A model generated the notes under the pieces. That model did no database searches. It was not told the origin of the DNA and saw only the letters and a list, made by a program, of their open reading frames with translations. From Lysinibacillus sp. PLM2 (GTDB lineage: Bacteria > Bacillota > Bacilli > Bacillales_A > Planococcaceae): DNA of 64,000 nucleotides. The position numbers and the translations under genes are program-made. The stretch is from NCBI GenBank assembly GCA_023168345.1, contig AP025689.1, positions 236,001-300,000 on the forward strand, in the 5' to 3' direction. Positions 1-8,259 of the stretch are shown piece after piece (the stretch's first letter is position 1; each line of letters begins with the position of its first letter).

Positions 1-124
1 ACAAAATAATCAACATCTCATAGAAGGCCAATCCATTTCCAGTAGGCCATACATTAATTTTTTAATCTTCATCCATGGAAATTGCCTTTTTTCCCATCCT
101 CAAAGTAAAAAACAAATCACTCTA

Positions 125-250
125 AACAAAAGGCGCGAAACTCCTACGGGAACAGCACGAGCCAAAGCACCCGGACTGAGCGTAGCGAGGGAGAAGACTG
201 AGGCCGTGCCCGTGGAAAGCGTAGCGCCTGTAACGGAAATCGACGATTCT
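125..250. repeat. GC-rich interspersed intergenic repeat
   Basis: A GC-rich island in AT-rich surroundings, starting near AAAAGGCGCGAAACTCCTAC and ending near GGAAATCGACG, with GAGCGTAGCGAGG and GTGGAAAGCG inside. I recognise this as the style of a widespread non-coding repeat found between genes in many Bacillales genomes; this is from memory of the family, not a search. It lies downstream of the minus-strand plsY stop. The preceding bases 1-124 show no convincing gene. Confidence 0.6.
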
Positions 251-294
251 TAATATGTATTATAAATAGAAAAAAGACTTAACTATTTTCATAG

Positions 295-924
295 TCAAGC
301 CTTTCGTTTTTCATACAGTAATGACATTTGTGGTTCTAGACCATATCGAATGCGTTTAAAGTTTTCCATGTGGAGGCCTATGGCAATGCATAGTAAAATA
401 ATTGAAATAATGAGTGGTATTATCGTATTCTCCATTGCTGCTAGCATACCTAAAACGACATAAAGATTAATTACGCCTACGACTAAGTAATTCGAAATAA
501 ATGAAATAATAAAAAAAGAAAAAATGGCGAACAATCCAACTTTCCAATTTAATGATAGAAGCATCCCAATTAATGATGCTGTACCTTTACCACCATTAAA
601 TTTCATGTGAATGGGAAAGTTATGACCAATGATAACTGCTGCACCGGTTACATAGAGTAATACTACAATTTCTTCTTTAGAAAATGGGTAAAGGCCTAAG
701 AAAGTTTGAACGAATAATAAGGCAAAAATAGCTTTACAAATATCTATAAGTGCGACGAAAATTCCGAACATCCAGCCGAGTGTGATCACTGCGTTAGTAG
801 CGCCCGCATTTTTAGAGCCTGTTTCTTTTAAATTGACACCTGTAAGTATATAAATGATATTTGACCCAAGAATACACCCTATTAAGTAACCGACGATCAA
901 CACGACTAATGATGCGATTACCAA
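295..924 (-). CDS. plsY: Glycerol-3-phosphate acyltransferase PlsY-like
   Basis: An integral membrane enzyme of about 209 aa, expected to transfer the acyl group from acyl-phosphate to glycerol-3-phosphate in phospholipid synthesis. The PlsY signatures are visible: GSKNAGATN near the N-terminus, then GHNFPIHMKFNGGKGTA in the middle, among five or so hydrophobic helices. I chose the TTG at 924 because AAAGGAG lies 8 nt upstream and PlsY proteins begin directly with a membrane helix; a TTG ten codons further upstream lacks a Shine-Dalgarno. It is transcribed away from metY. The motifs deviate a little from canonical PlsY (for example GSKNAG for GSGNIG), so it may be a second paralogue. Confidence 0.85.
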   Translation of the reverse strand: MVIASLVVLIVGYLIGCILGSNIIYILTGVNLKETGSKNAGATNAVITLGWMFGIFVALIDICKAIFALLFVQTFLGLYPFSKEEIVVLLYVTGAAVIIGHNFPIHMKFNGGKGTASLIGMLLSLNWKVGLFAIFSFFIISFISNYLVVGVINLYVVLGMLAAMENTIIPLIISIILLCIAIGLHMENFKRIRYGLEPQMSLLYEKRKA

Positions 925-1005
925 GAATAAAACTCCTTTCAAAAATATCCTCAATACAATATACTAGTTTGAAAGAAAGAAGTTTCAAAATATTTTAATT
1001 TTTAG

Positions 1006-1035
1006 TTGACAGAGTAGTTTACTATGAATTATAGT
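1006..1035 (+). promoter_or_regulatory. Sigma-A-type promoter of metY leader
   Basis: TTGACA at 1006-1011 and TATAGT at 1030-1035, separated by 18 bp, just upstream of the SAM riboswitch. Position and spacing fit the leader transcript. Confidence 0.6.
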
Positions 1036-1064
1036 GTATTTAACGATGGAACATGAATCAAATA

Positions 1065-1172
1065 CTCTTATCCAGAGAGGCGGAGGGACTAGGCCCTGAG
1101 ATGCCCGGCAACCAGCGAGTTATACGCAAAGGTGCTAATTCCTACAGATTCTATAAGATCTGAAAGATAAGG
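1065..1172 (+). ncRNA. SAM-I (S-box) riboswitch
   Basis: The classic S-box conserved blocks are present in order: CTTATCCAGAGAGGCGGAGG, then GGGACTAGGCCCTGAGATG, CCCGGCAACC, AAGGTGCTAATTCC and the closing GATAAG. CTTATC (1067-1072) pairs with GATAAG (1166-1171) to form P1. A terminator follows at once, so the expected logic is SAM-bound termination and expression of metY when SAM is low. Confidence 0.96.
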
Positions 1173-1195
1173 GGAGGAAAAAATTGCTCATTTGC

Positions 1196-1230
1196 AGCCC
1201 TCTTCTTACAGAAGAGGGCTTTTATTTTTT
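1196..1230 (+). terminator. Riboswitch-controlled terminator before metY
   Basis: GCCCTCTTC and GAAGAGGGC form a strong 9-bp stem around TTACA, followed by TTTTATTTTTT. It is the expression platform of the S-box leader. Confidence 0.92.
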
Positions 1231-1291
1231 CCTAAAAGACCTCCTCGAATAACTACGATCATCCATCGAAAAACTTTTAGGAGGAAGAAAC

Positions 1292-2596
1292 ATGTCAGAA
1301 TTACGTCCGGAAACATTATTATTACACGGTGGTCAAAAACCTGATCCCGTGACGGGAGCAATTGCAGTACCAGTTTATCGTACAACTGCGTATGCATTCG
1401 AAAGCACAGAACATGCACGTCAATTATTTGCCTTAGAAACACCAGGGAATATTTACTCGCGTATTATGAATCCAACTGTAGATGTATTTGAAAAACGTGT
1501 TGCATTACTTGAAGGGGGTACCGCAGCAGTAGCAGTATCATCCGGTGCAGCGGCTATTGCATTTTCCATTCTAAATATTGCAGGGGCTGGAGATGAAATC
1601 GTTTCAGCGGGTTCATTATATGGTGGGACATACAATTTATTTGCGAACACATTACCACGTTACGGAATTACAACAAAGTTTGTTGACGAAAGAGATCCTG
1701 AAAACTTCCGTGCGGCGATTACTGACAATACGAAAGCAATTTATGCTGAAACAGTAGGGAACCCGAGTTTAAACATACTTGATATTGAAGCGGTAGCTAA
1801 AATCGCCCACGAACATGGATTACCATTAATTATCGATAATACGTTCCCTTCTCCATACGGTTCAAATCCAATTGAATTTGGTGCTGATGTTATTGTTCAT
1901 TCCGCTACGAAGTGGATTGGAGGACATGGTACAACAATTGGTGGTGTGATCGTAGATGCTGGTAAATTTGATTGGACTCAAGGTCGTTTCCCTGGTTTCA
2001 CAGAGCCAGACGAAAGCTACCACGGCTTACGTTACGGTATTGATACAGCAGCTGCAGCCTTTGCAACTAAATTCCGAGTTCAATTACTTCGTGACTTCGG
2101 ACCAACTTTAAGTGCAGACTCAGCATTTAATTTCTTACAAGGCCTAGAAACGCTTCATTTGCGTTATACAAAACATGGAGAAAATGCAGTTAAAGTTGCG
2201 GAATTCCTAGAGAACCACCCATTTGTGGAATATGTTAATTATCCTGGAAATGAAACATTCCCATCCCATTCACTTGCTAAAAAATACTTGAAAAATGGTT
2301 TTGGCTCTATGCTTACATTTGGCATTAAAGGTGGACGAGAAGCGGGTAGCAAGTTAATTGATAGCGTTCAATTATTCTCTCATGTTGCGAACGTTGGAGA
2401 TGCCAAATCGTTAATTATTCACCCGGCTTCAACGACTCACCAACAGCTATCTGCTGAGGAGTTAAAAATTGCGGGTGTAGGAGAAGAGCTTATCCGCCTG
2501 TCTGTTGGATTGGAATCAGTTGAAGATATCATTGAAGACCTTGATCAAGCTCTAACAAAAGCGATTTCAGAAAGTATAGCAAATACAAACGCTTAA
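1292..2596 (+). CDS. metY: O-acetylhomoserine sulfhydrylase (MetY)
   Basis: A 434-aa PLP enzyme of the Cys/Met metabolism family, expected to make homocysteine from O-acetylhomoserine and sulfide in the cytosol. The PLP lysine is in [11 protein letters not shown] (Lys207). [10 protein letters not shown] around residue 85 and [11 protein letters not shown] near 151 are typical. The length matches MetY (about 430 aa) rather than the shorter MetB or MetC. The start has GGAGGAAGAAAC before ATG. Control by the upstream S-box fits a methionine-pathway gene; the homoserine dehydrogenase 700 bp downstream supplies the same pathway from its own promoter. Confidence 0.95.
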   Translation: MSELRPETLLLHGGQKPDPVTGAIAVPVYRTTAYAFESTEHARQLFALETPGNIYSRIMNPTVDVFEKRVALLEGGTAAVAVSSGAAAIAFSILNIAGAGDEIVSAGSLYGGTYNLFANTLPRYGITTKFVDERDPENFRAAITDNTKAIYAETVGNPSLNILDIEAVAKIAHEHGLPLIIDNTFPSPYGSNPIEFGADVIVHSATKWIGGHGTTIGGVIVDAGKFDWTQGRFPGFTEPDESYHGLRYGIDTAAAAFATKFRVQLLRDFGPTLSADSAFNFLQGLETLHLRYTKHGENAVKVAEFLENHPFVEYVNYPGNETFPSHSLAKKYLKNGFGSMLTFGIKGGREAGSKLIDSVQLFSHVANVGDAKSLIIHPASTTHQQLSAEELKIAGVGEELIRLSVGLESVEDIIEDLDQALTKAISESIANTNA

Positions 2597-2623
2597 ACTG
2601 TCTAGCATATCCTTTTTAAAATA

Positions 2624-2875
2624 GGCTGTTCATTTGGCCAACATTTAACCTTAGCCACTCATTTGGCAATTAATTATCATTGGCTATTCATCTGGCCCAT
2701 CATTAAAAAATGCCATTCATTCGGCAGTAGGAAAAGATTTAAATCAGGCTATTCATTTGGTCTATAAAAATTTTTAAAATGTCATTATCAGGTGAGAAAA
2801 AATATAAATGCCATTCATTCGGCGTGATTTATAAGGTCCCCCGTTTTGCTCATATTAATTAGCCATTCATTCGGC
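2624..2875. repeat. Seven degenerate 14-bp repeats GCCATTCATTCGGC
   Basis: Copies begin at 2625, 2654, 2683, 2712, 2748, 2810 and 2862. The first four are spaced by exactly 29 bp, the later ones by 36, 62 and 52 bp. The core is GCyATTCATyyGGC, with GCC/GGC complementary ends. Three downstream copies are identical (GCCATTCATTCGGC). The stretch is non-coding, between the metY stop and a terminator. I do not recognise the element. Confidence 0.85.
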
Positions 2876-2881
2876 GACTCT

Positions 2882-2910
2882 AGCTGTCCTTGAGGGCAGC
2901 TTTCTTTATT
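2882..2910 (+). terminator. Terminator downstream of metY repeats
   Basis: AGCTGTCC and GGGCAGCT form an 8-bp stem (one G-U pair) followed by TTTCTTTATTT. It may end the metY transcript after the 14-bp repeat run. From here to 3197 I see no well-supported gene. Confidence 0.75.
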
Positions 2911-3197
2911 TCGTTATTGGTATATTTCAAGTACTTTTTATGAAGAATAGTGTTATTGTATTTGATTGTTAAATTGTTGATTGTAGTATTGTAGCGAGTT
3001 TATCAGCTTTTTCATTTGCGTTTTAGCTGTAAATTCAGTTTGCTATTGCGATTTTATGGGTAACGGGAAGGCACTTATATGTGAAGGGAAAGAACAGTGT
3101 CTAACAGCAGCGGCAACTAAAATCAACCGTAAAGCCAAAGTATTTGAATGGAATGACCTTCTTAAAAAAACAATTGTCCATCTTGGGGAGATTTTTC

Positions 3198-3226
3198 TTG
3201 AGTTCCTTATAAATATAGGATAAAAT
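3198..3226 (+). promoter_or_regulatory. Promoter of homoserine dehydrogenase
   Basis: TTGAGT at 3198-3203 and TAAAAT at 3221-3226 with a 17-bp spacer, about 77 bp upstream of the hom start. No S-box or T-box consensus is visible in the leader. Confidence 0.55.
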
Positions 3227-3302
3227 TTTTCTATGTTTATCTGATCGAGTAATTAGTATATAAGTAGAATTATGCGAAAAAAAAGATGGGGGCGGGACAT
3301 AA

Positions 3303-4289
3303 ATGGCAACAATAAAGGCGGCCATCTTAGGATTTGGCACAGTAGGACAAGGAATTTATCACATATTAAATGAGAAACGGGAAGAGTTAAGAAATAAATT
3401 AGGAATCGAGTTAGAAGTTGCAAAAATTTTAGTTCGTGATACTACAAAAGAACGTGTACCGGGTACAGCGCATTTATTAACTGACAGTATTGATGATGTG
3501 TTATCAGTGAAAGGGATGCAGGTTGTTTTTGAAGCAATTGTTAACGAAGAACCAGCTTTTACATACTTAAAAAAAGCCGTTGAATATAAATGTCATGTTA
3601 TAACTGCAAATAAAGTAATGTTTGCAAAGCGTGGCTTAGAATTGCAGGAACTTGCAAAAAAGAATGGTGTGTTTGTAGGTTATGAAGCAACAACAGCTGG
3701 TGGCGTGCCAGTCATTAAAACAATGAAAAATATTTTATTAGTAAATGATGTTAGTCGAATTCAGGGGATTTTAAATGGTACATCAAATTACATTTTAACA
3801 AAAATGCGTGCTGAAGGATGGTCTTTTGATCAAGCATTAAGGGAAGCGCAAATGTTGGGTTATGCGGAAGCAGATCCTTATAATGATGTGTCAGGACAAG
3901 ATGCATTTAAAAAGCTAATGATTCTATCTGCGTTAGCCTTTGGTGAACAACCAAATTGGGCAGATGTTGAAGTAGTTGGAATTGAAGAAATCACATCAGA
4001 GCAAGTGGAATCGGCTACAGAGGAAGGTTTGCGATATCGACACGTAGCTGAAGTTGAAAAGTATCCGAACGGGAAGATTTGTGCCAAAGTAGGACCGATG
4101 CTAGTTGATAAAGAACATCCATTATATCCAATTGACGATGTGTTCAATGCGGTGACAATGGAAACAAATTACATTGGAACTTTAACGCTAGTAGGACCTG
4201 GTGCTGGCATGTATCCAACGGCTAGTGTGATGGTTGAAGATTATGCTGAAATTATCGGGAAACGTGCTGGATTCGTTGTATCCATTTAA
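3303..4289 (+). CDS. hom: Homoserine dehydrogenase, short form without ACT domain
   Basis: A 328-aa NAD(P)-dependent enzyme reducing aspartate semialdehyde to homoserine. The Rossmann motif GFGTVGQG is at residues 10-17. The catalytic region is recognisable from TANKVMFAKRG, ATTAGGVPVIKT, GILNGTSNYILTKM and GYAEADPYNDVSGQDA. The family member of Bacillus subtilis is about 430 aa and carries a C-terminal ACT domain; here the protein stops right after the catalytic domain, and a terminator follows 10 bp later. Absence of ACT suggests weak or absent threonine feedback, which would suit a methionine-directed enzyme beside metY (inference). Confidence 0.93.
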   Translation: MATIKAAILGFGTVGQGIYHILNEKREELRNKLGIELEVAKILVRDTTKERVPGTAHLLTDSIDDVLSVKGMQVVFEAIVNEEPAFTYLKKAVEYKCHVITANKVMFAKRGLELQELAKKNGVFVGYEATTAGGVPVIKTMKNILLVNDVSRIQGILNGTSNYILTKMRAEGWSFDQALREAQMLGYAEADPYNDVSGQDAFKKLMILSALAFGEQPNWADVEVVGIEEITSEQVESATEEGLRYRHVAEVEKYPNGKICAKVGPMLVDKEHPLYPIDDVFNAVTMETNYIGTLTLVGPGAGMYPTASVMVEDYAEIIGKRAGFVVSI

Positions 4290-4298
4290 ACGATTGAA

Positions 4299-4346
4299 AA
4301 AGGACTTAGAGAAGAGGAGTTTGAGATCTTTTCTAAGTCCTTTATT
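4299..4346. terminator. Bidirectional terminator between convergent genes
   Basis: AAAGGACTTAGA (4299-4310) pairs with TCTAAGTCCTTT (4332-4343); T-rich on the plus side and A-rich upstream, so it can serve both hom and the convergent small gene. Confidence 0.85.
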
Positions 4347-4365
4347 TTGTTAAAATGTCGAAAAC

Positions 4366-4596
4366 TTAATCCTCATCCTTCACATCGGGATCTTCAGGAA
4401 TAGGTGTATTTCGCCAAATTTCAATTTCCTCTTTTATTCGTTCTAATTGTTCATGATAAGTATCAAATTGAGCACTATTAATAAGAAATTGTTCGCCGTC
4501 ATGGACAGCCTTAATGCGGCCTTCATAAATGTAGCGCAGCACTTGTTCCTCGGGCATCGATATATCTTTTGATGTTTCGGCAACTGTTTTATACAT
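4366..4596 (-). CDS. Small HTH protein, excisionase/MerR-like fold
   Basis: A 76-aa protein with an N-terminal winged-helix motif of the excisionase type: a helix-turn-helix around TSKDISMPEEQVLRYIYEGR followed by KAVHDGEQFLINSAQF, the usual helix plus hairpin wing. An acidic tail follows. AAGGAGGT lies about 10 nt upstream of ATG. It is monocistronic, convergent with hom. DNA binding is likely; the target is unknown. There is no nearby recombinase, so a true excisionase role is unlikely. Confidence 0.7.
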   Translation of the reverse strand: MYKTVAETSKDISMPEEQVLRYIYEGRIKAVHDGEQFLINSAQFDTYHEQLERIKEEIEIWRNTPIPEDPDVKDED

Positions 4597-4750
4597 TGAT
4601 GATGACCTCCTTTATTTTAATATTATTATAATGAATTTCATCCGTAATCACTATTGTTCGACCATGAAAAATTAAATTATGCGAGGCCTTTCAATTATGT
4701 TAGCATAGCTATGATAAGTAAATTTTTGAAATTTATAGGGGATGAGGACT

Positions 4751-5659
4751 GTGAATCTATTACCATATATTTTTGTTTTACTAGCTGCGATGCTATGGGG
4801 GACAGTTGGAACAACTCAAACCTTTTTGGAAGAAGGGGTATCTTCAATTGCTGTAGGAGGTGTTCGCTCTTTAATTGGGGGAGGCTTACTATTAATCGTG
4901 GCTATTGGAATGAGGAAAATTAATTTAAAAACATGGTCATGGAAATGGACGCTTTTAGCTGCTTTAACCATTGCACTATTCCAATCTTTATTCTTTACAT
5001 CTGTAAGATTTACGGGTGTTGCAGTGGGAACAGTTGTTACAATAGGGAGTTCACCAGTTTTTTCTGGCATCATAGAATGGCTGATTTGGAAGAGAAGACC
5101 AAATAAAGTTTGGGGTATTGCGACAGTCCTTTCCATTGTAGGATCCATTTTATTGTTCGTGAATAAAGGAGAAGCAACTATCAATCCGATTGGTATTTTA
5201 TTGGCGCTTTGTGCGGGAGTAATGTTTGCCCTATACACAAACTGCAGTAAACAATTAACGGAAAAGGAAGAGACATTACCAGCTGTAGCGATGACCTTTA
5301 CTTTGTGTGCAATTATGCTTTTACCATTTTCACAAGATGGTGTAAGTTGGGTATTTACAGGACAAAACTTAATCCCGATGTTATTTATGGGACTCGCTGG
5401 AACAAGTTTAGCGTACATATTTTACTTGGCTGGGTTAGAGAAGATTAGTTCGTCTTCTGCTGTAACTTTATCGTTAGCAGAACCATTAACTGCCTCCTTG
5501 CTAGGTGTATTTTTATTAAATGAATACTTAAGCCCAACATCGTGGATAGGGGTAGCGATGCTGCTTGGTGGGATTATTGTACTAACAGTGGGAGGAAAAA
5601 GGGCATCTGGAAAGAGTGTTGATCCTGTTCCTGTAGTGGAGGATGTAAATAAAAGCTGA
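4751..5659 (+). CDS. EamA/DMT-family membrane permease
   Basis: A protein of about 302 aa with ten predicted membrane helices in two EamA repeats, the drug/metabolite transporter fold. The first repeat opens with LLAAMLWGTVGTTQTF and the second with LCAGVMFALYTNCSKQL. The C-terminus is hydrophilic. Substrate cannot be read from sequence; relatives export amino acids or metabolites. The start is uncertain: ATG at 4742 has GGGG immediately upstream, too close, so the GTG at 4751 with GGGGATGAGG upstream is preferred. The 52-bp tandem array begins less than 100 bp after its stop. Confidence 0.85.
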   Translation: MNLLPYIFVLLAAMLWGTVGTTQTFLEEGVSSIAVGGVRSLIGGGLLLIVAIGMRKINLKTWSWKWTLLAALTIALFQSLFFTSVRFTGVAVGTVVTIGSSPVFSGIIEWLIWKRRPNKVWGIATVLSIVGSILLFVNKGEATINPIGILLALCAGVMFALYTNCSKQLTEKEETLPAVAMTFTLCAIMLLPFSQDGVSWVFTGQNLIPMLFMGLAGTSLAYIFYLAGLEKISSSSAVTLSLAEPLTASLLGVFLLNEYLSPTSWIGVAMLLGGIIVLTVGGKRASGKSVDPVPVVEDVNKS

Positions 5660-5754
5660 AAGCGATACTTTATGGGATAGGGTATGGCTGTAATTACTAG
5701 TTAGTGAAGAAAGGTATCTTGTCGAGGACAAAACTCTTTTCGTGAGCAGGGAGA

Positions 5755-7052
5755 ATGTCCGAAAACATATCTCAAGGATAAAACACGGCTGCGAAGCCAG
5801 AGTAATGTCTACGAAACCGTATCTCGAGGACAAAACTAGTCTTCGGAGCATTAGAAATGTCCTCGAACCCGTGTCTCGAGGACAAACCGTGGTTGCGGAG
5901 CCAGAGAAATGTCTTCGAAACCACATCTCAAGGACAAAACGCTGCTGCGGAGCTAGAGAAATGTCTACGAAACCGCGTCTCGAGGACAAAACTAGTCTTC
6001 GGAGCAGTAGAAATGTCCTCGAAACCACATCTCGAGGACAAAACGCGGCTGGGGAGCCAGAGAAATGTATACGAACCCGTGTCTCGAGGAGAAAATGTGG
6101 TTGCGGAGCCAGAGAAATGTCTACGAAACCGCGTCTCGAGGACAAAACGCGGCTGCGGAGCAGTAGAAATGTCTTCGAACCCGTGTCTCGAGGACAAAAC
6201 GCGGCTGCGGAGCAGTAGAAATGTCTTCGAAACCACATCTCAAGGACAAAACGCGGCTGCGAAGCCAGAGTAATGTCTACGAAACCGCGTCTCGAGGACA
6301 AAACGCTGCTGCGGAGCAGTAGAAATGTCTTCGAACCCGTGTCTCGAGGACAAAACGCGGCTGCGGAGCAGTAGAAATGTCTTCGAAACCACATCTCAAG
6401 GACAAAACGCGGCTGCGAAGCCAGAGTAATGTCTACGAAACCGCGTCTCGAGGACAAAACGTGGTTGCGGAGCCAGAGAAATGTCTACGAAACCGCGTCT
6501 CGAGGACAAAACGCTGCTGCGGAGCAGTAGAAATGTCTACGAAACCGCGTCTCGAGGACAAAACTAGTCTTCGGAGCAGTAGAAATGTCCTCGAAACCAC
6601 ATCTCGAGGACAAAACTAGTCTTCGGAGCAGTAGAAATGTCTTCGAACCCGTGTCTCGAGGACAAACCGTGGTTGCGGAGCAGTAGAAATGTCTTCGAAC
6701 CCGTGTCTCGAGGACAAACCGCGGCTGCGGAGCAGTAGAAATGTCTTCGAAACCACATCTCAAGGACAAACCGCGGCTGCGGAGCAGTAGAAATGTCTAC
6801 GAAACCGCGTCTCGAGGACAAAACACTGCTGCGAAGCCAGAGTAATGTCTACGAAACCGTGTCTCGAGGACAAAACGTGGTTGCGGAGCCAGAGAAATGT
6901 CTACGAAACCACATCTCGAGGACAAAACTAGACTTCGGAGCAGTAGAAATGTCTTTGAACCCGTGTCTCGAGGACAAAACTAAGCTACAGAACATTCAAA
7001 ATGTCTTCGACAGAATCCCTCTACAAAACAGAAATCTAAACAAATATTTATT
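5755..7052. repeat. 52-bp tandem repeat array, about 25 units
   Basis: From 5805 to 7001 the phrase ATGTCT(T/A)CGA recurs exactly every 52 bp (23 units); one 50-bp unit precedes it and degenerate half units lie at 5719-5754 and after 7001. Each unit has two inverted repeats: GTCCTCGA...TCGAGGAC around a 9-nt loop (perfect in some units, GTCTTCGA in others), and either CTGCT-GCGG-AGCAG or GGCT-GCGG-AGCC. The arms of the second hairpin change together between unit types, though a third type (AGTCTTCGGAGCAG) weakens it. There are no spacers, so it is not CRISPR. Because 52 is not divisible by 3, apparent ORFs arise in several frames on both strands; I take none as genes. Confidence 0.93.
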
Positions 7053-7953
7053 CGTAATAGATCCAGCGATTATTGCCTTGCATATTTAAGTGATTGTCTA
7101 AAATCCTCTTAATCCTCTTCTTTGATTTCACAATACAACACCAGTCATGAATTACATTTGTAGTAATCTTTTCATCTGGGAAAAGCATCCTAAATTCGTT
7201 CACATTCCTTATTACTGCTTGAGCTACTGTTTCAGCATGTCCACATTCCGTACAAATACAACTTCGGCCATTAACAGTAACCATAAAAGAACTGCATGAT
7301 GCACATTTAATTCCTTTACGGAGTTGGTCATATTCGTAGGTTGGAAGATTTGTATATTTAGAATCTCTGATATGTAAGGAAACTAACTTTTCAGCTAACC
7401 TTTTATGTTTATCATTCAATTTTGAAGAGTTAAATCTAAGTTGTTGTAAATGTCTTTTAATCTGTGTTGGGAAAATAAAAGGTTTATTAAGAGGTGCTTG
7501 ATATAAGGTGAATTCAGGATTAATAAAAATAACGTATCCCTCAACTGCCATTGAAAATCCGAGACTTTGAATGAATTGTCTAAGAAGGGTTTCAGTTCTA
7601 CTTAATTGGTTTAATGGATTTGTAATTTCAGTTTTAGGCTTTTTATAAATTTTTTCTGATTCGTAGTAAAAATCACCTTCGTAATTTTTCACTTCGTAAA
7701 AGTACGCTTTGTTCAAACCGATCATAAGAGAATCGATTTGGAAAGTAGTTTTATTAAATGATAAAAGTAAATCATTTAATATCAAGTATTCTTCTGCAAG
7801 ATCTTCTGTTAGAGAATCAAAAATCAACTCCCCCTCATAACCTTTCGTTAGATTAAGATAATATAACTTGTCTTGGTCAGATAAATTCATTCGTTTACTT
7901 AAAGAATCCAGAATGAGTAACTCTTCGGACTTAGCTCGTGCCTTAAAATACAT
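7048..7953 (-). CDS. NERD-domain protein with C-terminal zinc ribbon
   Basis: A 301-aa protein. The nuclease-related (NERD) domain spans about residues 35-165: KGYEGE, then ILNDLLL with DSLMIG, then YFYEVKNYEGDFYY, and NPLNQLSRTETLLRQFI. The E-V-K and G-E residues correspond to the restriction-endonuclease-like core seen in NERD proteins. Near residues 210-240 a CASC/CICTECGH pair forms a likely zinc ribbon. Role is unknown; DNA processing is assumed for the family. Its stop abuts the end of the 52-bp array, and its 5' side faces the proposed prophage attL. Confidence 0.8.
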   Translation of the reverse strand: MYFKARAKSEELLILDSLSKRMNLSDQDKLYYLNLTKGYEGELIFDSLTEDLAEEYLILNDLLLSFNKTTFQIDSLMIGLNKAYFYEVKNYEGDFYYESEKIYKKPKTEITNPLNQLSRTETLLRQFIQSLGFSMAVEGYVIFINPEFTLYQAPLNKPFIFPTQIKRHLQQLRFNSSKLNDKHKRLAEKLVSLHIRDSKYTNLPTYEYDQLRKGIKCASCSSFMVTVNGRSCICTECGHAETVAQAVIRNVNEFRMLFPDEKITTNVIHDWCCIVKSKKRIKRILDNHLNMQGNNRWIYYE

Positions 7954-8138
7954 CCATACATCAACATCCTTTACTACTATTTCTCCAATAATATTTACTC
8001 TTTATATCGACAGGATTTGATAAATTTTACAATTTATACTAGAATATGGATGTTTAAGCTCTTTCCCTCCTACCTCCCTTCGTAGAAAAAAGAGCTTCAA
8101 ACGGACTAAGCTAGTATAATGAACATACAGCAAGATTT

Positions 8139-8151
8139 TCTTAAGAAATTC
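8139..8151 (+). other. Candidate attL core (13-bp direct repeat)
   Basis: TCTTAAGAAATTC, repeated identically at 57092-57104 in the same orientation. It lies between the NERD gene and int, about 50 bp from the integrase arm-like sites. Confidence 0.55.
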
Positions 8152-8198
8152 ATAAGATTTATAGACCATAAAACAAGCTATATAGCAACATTTTGAAA

Positions 8199-8256
8199 GG
8201 GTACAGAAAGACTGTACCCCATTTTGTACCACAAAATCATGTACTATCATGTACCT
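8199..8256. promoter_or_regulatory. Candidate integrase arm-type sites, left end
   Basis: Clustered TGTAC words: TGTACCC in reverse orientation at 8199-8205, TGTACCCC at 8213, TGTACC at 8225, ATGTAC at 8239 and ATGTACC at 8249. The 8-mer GTACCCCA here (8214-8221) recurs twice at the right end (56927 and 56959), supporting a role as recombinase-binding arm sites. They sit just downstream of the int stop. Confidence 0.5.
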
Positions 8257-8259
8257 ATA

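Noticed and set aside
3056-3223. A 55-codon ORF (MGNGKALICEGKEQCLTAAA...) upstream of hom
   Set aside because: Coding-like wording but no ribosome site, and its end overlaps the hom promoter -10; too weak to list as a gene.
2911-3300. T-box or other riboswitch in the hom leader
   Set aside because: No T-box AGGGTGGNACCGCG or S-box blocks visible.
4816-5418. A 200-codon ORF antisense to the EamA permease
   Set aside because: Typical shadow of a hydrophobic gene; no start signals.
5755-7052. CRISPR array
   Set aside because: The full 52-bp unit is repeated with no unique spacers, and no cas genes are near; a Cas2-like protein at 12265 is unrelated in position.
5582-7089. Several long ORFs (80-291 codons) on both strands in the tandem array
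   Set aside because: They arise because the 52-bp unit lacks stops in some frames; the same peptide repeats appear in several frames and none has a ribosome site.
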